From Saccoglossus kowalevskii (lineage: Eukaryota > Hemichordata > Enteropneusta > Harrimaniidae): a stretch of 32,844 nucleotides of DNA. Positions 10,911 to 20,488 of this stretch are shown piece after piece. Numbering within the stretch: position 1 is the stretch's first letter; each line of letters begins with the position of its first letter. Where the stretch lies: positions 95,222 to 128,065 of the forward strand of contig NW_003109109.1 in the NCBI RefSeq assembly GCF_000003605.2, read 5' to 3'. The notes under the pieces are model-generated. The model ran no database searches. It saw only the letters and a program-made list of their open reading frames with translations, and was not told the DNA's origin. The position numbers were made by a program, and so were the translations under genes.

Positions 10911-11105
10911 GAATTTTACTAACTAGATTTAGCACTAACACGTACTAACGATAGAGACGCCAATCATTATAACGATACTATTTTGTTAAAACGAGATACT
11001 GACACGCGCTAAAAATATAACCCGTTATAACGAAATACTAAATGATAATAATGATACTAATTCGTTATAACCAGTTGCCATTTCATTATAACGAGACACT
11101 CACAC
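10911..11105. repeat. Degenerate outlier of the 42-bp satellite
   Basis: The segments AACACGTACTAACGATAGAG, AAAACGAGATACTGACACG, CGTTATAACGAAATACTAAA and CATTATAACGAGACACTCAC are recognisable but diverged relatives of the satellite unit, displaced about 800 bp from the main array. Confidence 0.6.
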
Positions 11106-11285
11106 ATATGTGGTTTAACAGCCGGATTATTAGTTTTACAATCAGACATATGTCTTGATCATACATATACTTGTATAGAGGACCGAAAAACAAAACTAAA
11201 GTTCTTCTCAACTGATAATATATGTTGCTATACTTAAGTATGAAATACTCAAAATGACACACTTCTCATAGGCAAGTATTCCAAG

Positions 11286-11830
11286 TTAAGGTAGAAGCCT
11301 ACTCATAATTTTTGACAAAATTGGTTATAAATCGCATGACAAAGTTCATTACCTTATTATGTACAATTATGAAGTAATGTCTCATGGTATAATGAAATAG
11401 CATTATTTTGTGTGTTACAGTTATGCTTTTTGAGAAACGTGTCCTAATATTTCTTGAAAATTGCTATTTTTAGAACAATTCCATAGAACACAATGTTAAA
11501 GAAAAATTGAATTTTTTGACACTTTTTAAATAATTCAGAACAACAAAAAGTACTCCATCATTAACAATATATGATTTTTTCAGCCCATATCACCAGGCTA
11601 GATTTTGAGATTTTGCATAATATCTCTGCCATAGGAACATGTGGTAAAGGTGTTATAATAGTGTCAAAATGGCGACTTTCCAATAAAATACAACCATCAA
11701 TTTCTCGAAAAAAAGGCTGGTGACCCCCAACTTTTTTTAGGTCAATATCCTTATATTACCTTGGAGTACATTTTATTGCAAAATGAATAAATTCTGGGTT
11801 TTTAAATTTATGAGTAGGCTTCTACCTTAA
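11286..11830. mobile_element. TTAA-flanked MITE, family A, complete copy
   Basis: A perfect 19-bp inverted repeat, GGTAGAAGCCTACTCATAA at 11290-11308 and its complement at 11808-11826, is bounded on both sides by TTAA (11286-11289, 11827-11830). The 545-bp element has no open frame. TTAA target duplication is typical of piggyBac-type transposases, so this is probably a non-autonomous derivative mobilised by one; no transposase lies in the window. Relatives are at 13283-13545 and 22648-23037. Confidence 0.85.
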
Positions 11831-13177
11831 ACCACAATCGTTACATCGCACTATTGCGGTAATTATCCGGAAGAATATCCACGAACTAACGTAGGAACAC
11901 TCGGGGGAGTTCTTCTGGGCTTTCAGGTCGATTTTGTACATCTTTTACGACATCTGTTTTTGACCTAAAAGTTTGAGTGTAATTTCCACCTCAACTTTAA
12001 GGAAAGTTTATTTTTAGTGGCAAGACCCGAGATATTTTTAACGTTAACACGTAATTTATCCAACTGTTTCGCAACCCGATCACATATCTACTAAAAATAA
12101 ATAAATTTTCGACATAACGCAAATAAGGTAACGTTAGCTTTCCTACACACCCTTTCGTTCGTTTCCAGTATATATTACCTATAACATTAATTAACATTGA
12201 TTGTATAACTTCTAAAACTTTGCTATTCGTATTTATATCGGGAGTTTATAGAACATCGCACTGTGGGCAATCCTACCGAGGGCTTTTTTCGAAATCAGTA
12301 AAGGCACAAAACTGGATTTGTACTTTGATACTTCCATATTACAGTGTCCAAACAATGTTGTCAAGTGTACCAGTTTTTTTTTTTTTTTGAAGTCCGACTA
12401 AATGGATTGTATTTGCCCTGGGATTTAACGCTAAGCGTTACTGGTGCTATACCAGTAGTACAACATACAAATAATATATAACGCGCGCTCACGCCTTCAC
12501 CTAACCTATGCTGTAACATACTTTATTTTAGCTGGAATCAATTTTCACTGAAAAGACATTTTGAAATTCATTGATTTTTGATGAGTTGAATGTAAAATAC
12601 AAGAAAAAGATATTTTCACTGGATTTTATTCTAACTGATTTACTCCTTCGACGATAATAGCGAAAATAAATTCCAAGTGAAAATAAAGTACGTTGCAGCA
12701 CAGTCTCTCTATATAGAGGGACCGTGGTTGCAGTATTCAAAACATGGCGATTGCTGATTGGATAATTTTGAACTATCTCATTAATATTAAAAAGAACCAA
12801 CGTTGATGTCATGATACGGAATTCTAACATCCAATTTGACTTTTTTGCACCCATTGAGACTAAATTTGAAAAATTGCCTTTCAAAATTTTGCAATGAATG
12901 CACCGTTTGTCATAATATCGTTTCATTGGTTTCTAAAAAAAACAATTCAAATAATCCAAACGTCATCAAACATTCAGTCGAACAGCGCTGTAATGGGACT
13001 AATACACCATAATTAATTTATTGTTCACTATTGAATTGCAACATCGTGCAGTACCAATAATCCCAATACCAATAACATTACCTTGTGAGAGACTGTGTTA
13101 AACAACGTCCAGTCATGCATGACGTAGTGAGGCCTCGGAGTGTTCTAGTTTCCTAGTTGCATAGTCCAGCTCCATCG
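11831..13177. other. Intergenic DNA, no gene recognised
   Basis: This is mostly unique sequence. It contains the short dyad CTCTATATAGAG near 12709 and a 132-codon frame on - at 12528-12926 rich in Lys, Arg, Phe and Ile without recognisable domains. I do not call it a gene. Confidence 0.5.
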
Positions 13178-13282
13178 TTAAAGGGCAGTGATCGTCACTC
13201 CGTGTCCGAGTGTAAAATACATTGTTTGTTTAGCAATACATGAAATTTGAACATGCGATGTGCGACGACCACTGCCCTTTAA
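13178..13282. mobile_element. TTAA-flanked MITE, family B
   Basis: TTAA at 13178-13181 and 13279-13282 bounds inverted ends AGGGCAGTGATCGTCAC and its near complement GTGCGACGACCACTGCCCT. The interior (TGTAAAATACATTGTTTGTT, then ATGAAATTTGAAC) recurs in opposite orientation in the copy at 19139-19272. It is about 105 bp with no coding capacity. Its right TTAA is also the left edge of a family A copy, so the two are nested or abutted. Confidence 0.8.
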
Positions 13283-13545
13283 GAAGCCTACTCATAACTT
13301 GGTCATAAATTTCATGACAGTGTTCAAAGGTTTATTACTTACAATCACGGAGCTATTGTCCCATAGGACCATGAAATTCCATTCTTTTGTATGTTACAGT
13401 GACGTATAATAGCGTTATAATATTATAATACTATATAATAATAATAAACTGGCCACTATCCACCAAAATAGAACCGCTATTTACTCGAAAATTAGGATGG
13501 TGACCCCCTAACTTTTTAAGTCAATGTTCTTATATTGCCTTGGCA
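13283..13545. mobile_element. Truncated copy of MITE family A
   Basis: GAAGCCTACTCATAA at the left matches the family A end with GGTA missing. Internal blocks ATGACA…GTTCA…TTATTACTTACAAT, CCACCAAAATAGAACC and GGTGACCCCCTAACTTTTTA parallel 11335-11755, with a large internal deletion. The right inverted end is absent. Confidence 0.75.
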
Positions 13546-14463
13546 CGAGCATGGTGAGTACGCATGTCGTCATTTGCGCTGAGCGCTACGTGCCGCACAT
13601 GCTCCGTCACCCAGCGTCCTTTGCAACAGCAATTTATTTTGTTGTGGTGATTATTCTCCTATACTGGTTGCGTTCAAGCATTGTTACATTATATATCTTG
13701 AGTATTTATTTTTTCGACAACAAATAATACTAAAACACGATAAATCAAAATATATTCATCAACTGAATAAATGTGAAATATTAATGCAGTATGACAAATT
13801 TAACATTTTTGTTTAGTACACAGGTTGTACCTATACGAATATATTAAATGAAAAGAAAAGAGTTGTTTTGGCAAAATACAAACCATGAAGTAATCAACTG
13901 GAGGATGGGAGGATCTACAACATGAGATGCAATAACACAAATTAAAACCCGCCCAATGCTTCTCGACCAATCATATTGCTCAGTTGTAGGACAATATATA
14001 CATTAAAATATCCTGTTTGCGTTTGCTCACGTCAAATTTATTTGCTCTCATAAATTGTCTTAGAATCTTTATTTATTTGTTCGTATTAATTGTCATACAA
14101 CTTTCATGCAGATCACTTAACATCAAAGATGAAACACTGACCAAGTTTTTTTTGCTAAGAAGGAGCCATGCCTACCCATGATTTTCTTTTCAGATGCGCG
14201 CCTGGCCCAACTCAAAAATATGACGAGTTATCACAAGTCACATGTGAGTGTTTCCCGGGCACGTATACCCCTACAGTGACAGACTTATAAAGCCGTATAA
14301 AGATAAAGGGAATGCCTTTGTTGCGTAAACAGTATAGCTTGGGCATAGTGATATGTCTTTCACATCACCCATGTGATCGCCGTACAGGGGAGCTATATTT
14401 CTAATCTTGTCGGAAAGAAACAACCCTTTTAACACAGAAGTCCTGTTGTTAACAGTGCTCACA
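13546..14463. other. Intergenic DNA, no gene recognised
   Basis: Open frames at 13524-13727 (+) and 14271-14462 (-) are short, lack domain features and have no splice support. Nothing else is identified. Confidence 0.5.
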
Positions 14464-14525
14464 GGTTAATCCCGGGTCAAGGGTTATATACTAGGCGAAC
14501 TGTTAAAATCAGACACCTGTCGCTG
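14464..14525. repeat. Dispersed repeat, copy 1
   Basis: GGTTAATCCCGGGTCAAGGG and TTATATA (14464-14490) recur at 19008-19034 with one mismatch in 27 bases and in the same orientation. Weaker similarity continues for about 30 bases (ACTGTTAAAATCAGACACCT versus ACTTGTCAAGTCATACACTC). The function is unknown. Confidence 0.75.
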
Positions 14526-14599
14526 CACTATTTATTGTCATCGGATTCATATTATTATACCTTAGAGTGTATGTGTAAACTGTCGTAGCCTGGCAACAA

Positions 14600-16258
14600 C
14601 TAAATAGTAAGTTCAATTGCGCGCGCTTTCGTGGACGGCGATACTATAACTATGACGAGGAGACTCAACGCGGGCCTCTCTATTTAACGTATCAAGAAAA
14701 ACGTACATACGTGTAGTGTTGTCATGACAACCATTTGTAATTATTCATCACAGCGAACGGCAATGAGATAGAATCTACCATGCTACATCATTACATCATT
14801 GTATCGTTGTAGGTGATCATCCTGCTATCATTAAAGCGCCAATCGTCCCCTGCGTGCGGCCAAAGTGTGTCGTTATTTGCAAACAAGCGTCTACCTATCA
14901 GAATTTGCGCTTAATATAATAAGCCAGTATAATGTATCAGAGACGGCGACACGAAATTTTGCATGGAGGGGTCGAGATCTGCTCACCATCCCTCGCGCCG
15001 AATGCGTAGACTGTACGTACCCATTAGTACGTACCAGCTTTTCAATACGCATGCGCATTTACATAGTTCGTGACTTTGTCTATCGAATGCATTTTAAGCG
15101 TCCGAAATATTTTTTTTTATTTCAACTTCAGTGTATGTACATCAAGATTTAATGTCAAGGAAAAAAATCAAGCATTTCTGAATGATTCGAACAAACAAAC
15201 ACACAAACCATCTACCATAATATATTAATTAATTAATAGGTTGAAGAGTTCCAGATCTACGGCTTGATAATTATTTATAAAACTATGTGTAACATTAAAC
15301 CAGACATTTGTTACGTGGCGATATACATATTACATGATAAAAAAAACAGTAGACAATTGAACAATTCACAGGTCAACTTTTTGGTAATACATATAGCTAC
15401 CCGCCATTTTGGCTTAAGTCTAGAAACTAGAAAAGATTAATCATTAGAAAAAAATACAGATAAGGCTATGTGTGTCCAGGGTTTGTATTTCTCCCATTCA
15501 AATTTATTGTTTAGCATTTTCCTTTTAGACTGCGTTCAGCCCAGTGTTATACTTTTACTGTGAGAAAGAGTATGTATTAACACCCTCTTTGAAAATCTTA
15601 ATGTAACTTAACGTTAAATTAATAATACATATAACCTCGTAAACTACTACTTTATGTTGTGCCTTATATCCGTCCTGATGAACTTTCTATAAATAAATCG
15701 ACAGTTCAGCCAAATTGACGCCTGTTTCCGTTGCCATTGAGAATGACCAACGGCGTAAAAATAATGTTAATACGTTGCGCATGTCGAACTATTTAGGCGA
15801 GCTTTTTACAATATGGCGTCTGCGGCGAACAACCAATAAAATTCACGGTTCGTCCAACCTGAAGATATGCAAATACCGAGGTTAATCAGACTCACAACTG
15901 CACAGTGTTATCACATGGGATTTATTCAGACACAGCACCGTGCAAAATCCGCAATTGTATCGTTAGTTACTCTTTCATGTCGGTATTTACTTTTCAGACC
16001 CAGTACGTCTACCGCTACTTTGTCGTACCGGTGCATGTTATTCACGCCTGCGTAGCACCAATTATTGTTTTACCCTGTGAGTCATTTGTATCGAATTCTA
16101 TGTCACAGTAAATGGGCACCGTAAAACTTTAATGCTCACATAGGCGACTCTAAAGAACGATTAAATCGCAGTAGTCCTTCAATTGTACGAAGACCACTTC
16201 GCGTCTAAAGTTACGAGGGAAATATAGCATCGACCAGTACAGTGTAACCCCCTACGAC
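14600..16258. other. CpG-richer block upstream of candidate exon
   Basis: CG dinucleotides are visibly denser here (for example GCGCGCGCTTTCGTGGACGG near 14620) than in the gene bodies at either end. CAATATGGCG and CCAAT occur near 15810-15835. The block could hold promoter activity for a transcript starting near 16259, but no TATA box or defined start is seen. Open frames at 14865-15152 and 15867-16111 are not convincing. Confidence 0.35.
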
Positions 16259-16394
16259 ATGTCCGCGTACACAACACCTACCCAGTCTAGAGCGACTTCG
16301 GGATATTCCCATGTTAGTCATGTTGCTGCCCCAGTGGCCGAATCTCGGTTACCGGTTGAACTAGATGCGACAAGAGATATAAAATTATTTTCAG
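16259..16394 (+). CDS. Candidate first coding exon, unidentified
   Basis: ATG at 16259, in CGACATGTCC context, opens 45 codons plus one base and ends in a strong donor (TTTTCAG followed by GTAAGG). The frame is open from 16175, after a stop at 16172-16174. The peptide begins MSAYTTPTQSRATSGYSHVS and ends LPVELDATRDIKLFS, with normal-looking composition. It lies at the edge of a CpG-richer block. I do not recognise the family and cannot place the next exon; an acceptor at about 20247 on + would be phase-compatible, but that proves little. It could also be a chance frame in a long non-coding RNA. Confidence 0.35.
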
Positions 16395-19007
16395 GTAAGG
16401 ACACATAACAGCCACGTTAACCATGGACCGTCTTATTTAGATTCTATGGTTAAACCGCTGTGGTTAAACTTTGTAAAGTCACTTTGAAGTTTACTCCGAT
16501 CTTCCAAGGTACCGTGTTGCTGTCGTTCGCTATTAGATATTTTGCAATATAACCAATTTTAATAATAGTTAGTTAGGTTTATTATAGCGTGAATTTGAGT
16601 TAAAAACGTTAAAAACGTTATTCGATATGAAAACCATATTGTCGATTTTATTTAACCAGGGATATTTTTTGATAATTTGAACAAATTATGACTCCAGCCC
16701 ACTGTTTGATTTCTAACGCATTCTAGACAAATAATTATACTGCATATAAACATACATTGAGGCACCATGCATTGCTTATCCTCGGGACAAAAACTAGTGG
16801 AAAAATGTTACTCTTGGCTGATGTTGTATGTACACAAAGGTTAATCTTGTACAAGATTAAAAAATCGTTGTCATGTTGCTGGCAGTTATTCTAAACTAAG
16901 GGTAAATCAATCGCTGGTTGAGCTTTAAATCGGGATAACGTAACGCCAGTATCCATGGTTGCGTCGATTTTGTGCCTGGATTGTGGCCACTGTATACCGT
17001 AACGCGAGTAGTGTAAACAGTAAAAGGAAACACAAATGACCAACGTCGTCTGGATCGATTTTACATTATTAATTAGAACATGGCCCAGCCATAATGGTGG
17101 CATGATGGACACTGGTTCATAGCGGTGATCAGATAGACCATGGTTTAAAGCATCTTATTTTTCTACGATAATATTTCTATGATAATGCAATGTTGAGTTA
17201 ATGGCGGCAGTGAATGGTGTACCAGTGCAGCGTTGATAATCGCGTACACAGCGTGTTCTGTTGCACTGTGATATTTGGCTATAGTTACTCGGTTCATGGA
17301 GCTAGAGCTCGGTTGTAATATATACATACTTATTTCTATTATGGTGTTCACAATGTATTAATCTTCACGAAATCGCGAATGTGGTTTTATTCACTTTACT
17401 ATTTAAATTTGCTTATATTCGTAAGAACCTACGGAAATACTCCTTAAATCCATTCTAGACACAATTTGTTTTTAGCTAAAGATAACGCCGGGTTTTCGTT
17501 AAGAATATCCCATTCATGAGGCTTGTTTTTGTTGATGAATTTACCTTTGTATGTTATAAAAAAATTAGTGTATCCCAGTGCTACAAGAAATGCTACAAAA
17601 TACGTCATTTTATCTTTGAAAGTTAAGAAAACAATTTCCACAATTCACCTTATTTATCTAGGATCGTAAAGGCTGCGTGACAATCGGCGCCGGTTTAAAG
17701 TGTTACATTTTTGTTGTAACCTTGTCGGAGTCAATTTCACGAGTGTTGTTGACACATAGATTAACCTAAAGAATATCATTTACATATTAACAATGCTTAT
17801 TTTTCGCTAAATTAAAAAAACTCGTCGTGCGGTGTTTAACCGGATAATCTCCGTGGTCCAAATTAAATGCAGAGCCGTCACTCACGAAAATATGTTTTTA
17901 CAAATATATCCAGCATTTACTTGGTTTCTTTATATACTGTCATGGCAACCACGCAGGTAACATAATCGTTGTTTTGTGTTCCGATATGCTTCGGTATATC
18001 GATGTGACGATGTGTTCTTTGGCTGGCTGTATGAGGGGGGCTACACGAATACAGTAAACGTCGCATATTATCGTCGGAACAAGTTTCCATATATATCCCA
18101 ATTTATATCAATCTTAAATTAAGAATATTTGTCACCGTAATTGAATGATGACACTTCCCTCTCCGTCATTGTGCTAGCCGTGAATATCCGCCAGCCAACC
18201 CTGTGCTCAAATAGCGTGGAATGCACCTGTACAAACCGCTGCCAGACGTGGCCACCGCTGTGTGAACCGGTGACTGGAGGTTGACTTGGAGGTTGTTTTC
18301 GGTATCATCTTATAACGCCGTAAATTCAAGCAAATTACAATTAAAAGAGCCAATTTATGACGAACCCATTTTTGACAAAGTATTATTTGTCGTGTCAATG
18401 AAAAAATGCTGAAAATTACGAATGGGCCATTGAACTCCTTTTATATGAAAACTGCATCCGAAATCGTAAAAGCATAAATGACGGCCATTTTGAATTACAA
18501 AAATATGAATTAACATCCGTGTAGCCTAAACTTCAAAAAGACCGGTGAGCTTCAATATAGTGTTGTGAAACGAATGCATACAAATTTAATACTACTCTGA
18601 TATCTGCAATACACTAACGTAATGAATAAAAATACAAAAGCGTTTCTCCGTGGTTTTCATGTGATGTGAGTTTTTTGTACTGACATGCCGATTGGTCGTT
18701 TTCACAAAAATTAATGCCAGTAGAATAATAATATTGCGATATATAATATTTCCCTCCCAATCTTATTTTTGAAAAAATATGACTCGACGAGTGACCCTAA
18801 ATTGCACAATCATACAATTTTACAATCAAACCATTTGATTAATCTGGCGCTAAATTAAAATTTGCTTGGGTACACTATGTACGGGAGATATTTCACTGAA
18901 TCCACCCACTACGTGTTTTGCTCTGATTCATACAGACACCGATATCGACAAGTGGGTCCAAAAGTTATAGACATATTGAGTGAATTGTTTATCGATGTAC
19001 ACTAACG
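16395..19007. other. Intergenic or intronic DNA, no gene recognised
   Basis: Several short open frames exist on - (16891-17112, 17163-17351, 17444-17641, 18207-18398). None shows a domain, and none joins to a neighbour by clear splice sites. A perfect 20-bp palindrome lies at 16841-16860. Confidence 0.5.
16841..16860. repeat. Perfect 20-bp palindrome
   Basis: TTAATCTTGTACAAGATTAA equals its own reverse complement. It has no flanking copies and the function is unknown. Confidence 0.9.
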
Positions 19008-19065
19008 GGTTAATCCGGGGTCAAGGGTTATATATCAAACGACTTGTCAAGTCATACACTCCTAA
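19008..19065. repeat. Dispersed repeat, copy 2
   Basis: This is the partner of the 14464 copy: GGTTAATCCGGGGTCAAGGG and TTATATA with one difference, then diverging. Confidence 0.75.
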
Positions 19066-19138
19066 GGCATCTTTAAGTCAAACGATAACCGATCGGGTCG
19101 AACATTCTCAACTATTTGGCAGAATTGCCATTTGAGTT

Positions 19139-19272
19139 TTAAAGGTCGTCGCACAGTGCGTTTTCGAATTTCATATAAACAACAAAATGTATTTTACACG
19201 CGTTGTGTACGTCGCTATGAGTCTCATATTGCACAGGACGCGTAGCGACGATCATGTACCACCGCCCTTTAA
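19139..19272. mobile_element. TTAA-flanked MITE, family B, second copy (inverted)
   Basis: TTAA at 19139 and 19269 bounds AAAGGTCGTCGCAC on the left and CACCGCCCTTT on the right. The interior GAATTTCATATAAACAACAA followed by AATGTATTTTACAC is the reverse complement of the 13178 copy's interior. The left end lacks GCAGTG, so it is a decayed copy. Confidence 0.65.
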
Positions 19273-19882
19273 AACGTGTTAACTTGTCGATGAATCAACA
19301 GGTGGCCGCTGAGGGCGTTCACCTAAAAATGAGTAGACGGACTTTCATGTACACATGGTTTGACACAAATTAGCTGTATACCAACCGTGGTTACTAAAAA
19401 AAAACAAATAAGGTGAATTTTCTACCGTTTACTATACATCATGAAATGAACAATAAATGCCTCGTTGTCTGATGGCGCCATCCATTATGTTGTGCGAATG
19501 CTACTAACTGATTGAGTATTTTCACAGGCATTAGGGCTTATTTTGGGGGGTGGTGGTGTTCATGACGTTGTAGTTAGAGTTAGTGACATTTACATTCGGT
19601 CATCGGTTGTACGAATGCAAATATCACCGACACTCACAACGTCATGGAGACGGGGCTAGACAATGGTGACGTATTTGTATAAACATAATATACTTTGGGC
19701 AACTTGCGATGTCTGTATAAGAGGGCAAGGGGGGGGGGGTAGCTGGTACAGGTTACAGGAAAGTTTAAGTTTTTACAGGAAATAAAATGAAAGTTCAATT
19801 TACAGTAAAAAATAGGTTTTTACACTTTACAGATAAAGCAAATTCCTAATTACATTTTTATAATATATTCGATAATTTGTGT

Positions 19883-20045
19883 TTAAAGGGGAACCGCTCA
19901 ATCCCATGGATTGCACCAAAGAATCATGGGACACTATTGTTTATGTTGTTTACAATGTTAATCTACCTTTTGTTATCCATTGTTATTTTAATCCAGAAAG
20001 TAAATTTGTTGTGAGATTAGGCTTAACTGGAAGGTGCCCCTTTAA
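19883..20045. mobile_element. Possible TTAA-flanked MITE, family C
   Basis: TTTAAAGGGGAACC at the left and GGTGCCCCTTTAAG at the right form a short inverted repeat with one mismatch, each ending in TTAA (19883-19886, 20042-20045). It is about 163 bp. The ends resemble family B (AAAGGGC…) but the interior differs. Confidence 0.55.
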
Positions 20046-20264
20046 GAATCAAAATTGAAAATTGCATAGGAATTACGACATTTAATGTAGAAAATGCTTT
20101 ATATGCTTACAAAAAAATCAGATCTTTGTACAAAATACGGAGGAATAAAATAGCTGATTACATTTTACATCTTGCCTATGTCTACGAATTTACGTTTTCT
20201 ATTTATTTAAATTACATTATTACGAAAATAAAAACGATTGATTACAGTTTACGAAAATACCCCT

Positions 20265-20488
20265 TGCCGACCCTATAATAACATCCACGCCTGCATCGCT
20301 TCCACAGGTCCCTGTGGTATTGGCCAACATAAAATAAGTCATATCATCGACCACAACGTCTTTCTGGGTATCGGAGACGCCTCCAAAGAGAAAACCAGCG
20401 AATTGCGGTATATCTGCAGAGGGCCCACTGGAAGCAGTACCCATCTGTCCCCGCGGCACGAACGGGTTGGAGAAATTGGCTGGAATTA
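20265..20488 (-). CDS. Candidate internal exon on minus strand, unidentified
   Basis: Reading leftward, an acceptor (CTACTGTAATTCCAG) precedes a frame open for about 74 codons. It starts NFSNPFVPRGQMGTASSGPS and contains FAGFLFGGVSDTQKDVVVDD and MTYFMLANTTGTCGSDAGVD. Codons follow an RNY bias (GAC GTT GTG GTC GAT GAT). The donor is uncertain: GGTATT or GTAAAC near 20258-20268. It cannot belong to the RING gene, whose stop is upstream at 24464. The + strand also has an open frame here, so strand and reality are unsettled. I do not recognise the domain. Confidence 0.35.

Noticed and set aside
12528-12926. A 132-codon open frame on the minus strand
   Set aside because: Its composition follows the local AT-rich DNA, no domain or splice context is visible, and no neighbouring exon joins it.
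13524-13727. A short membrane-protein-like frame on the plus strand
   Set aside because: It starts inside a MITE fragment. The hydrophobicity comes from T-rich DNA and it has no further support.
14464-14490. A nuclear-receptor response element in the repeated GGGTCAAGGGTTA
   Set aside because: The match to half-sites is loose and such motifs are common by chance; only the repetition itself is reported.
14865-15152. A 95-codon open frame in the CpG-rich block
   Set aside because: It has no recognisable domain, no splice context and no codon pattern. It ends in T-rich low-complexity sequence.
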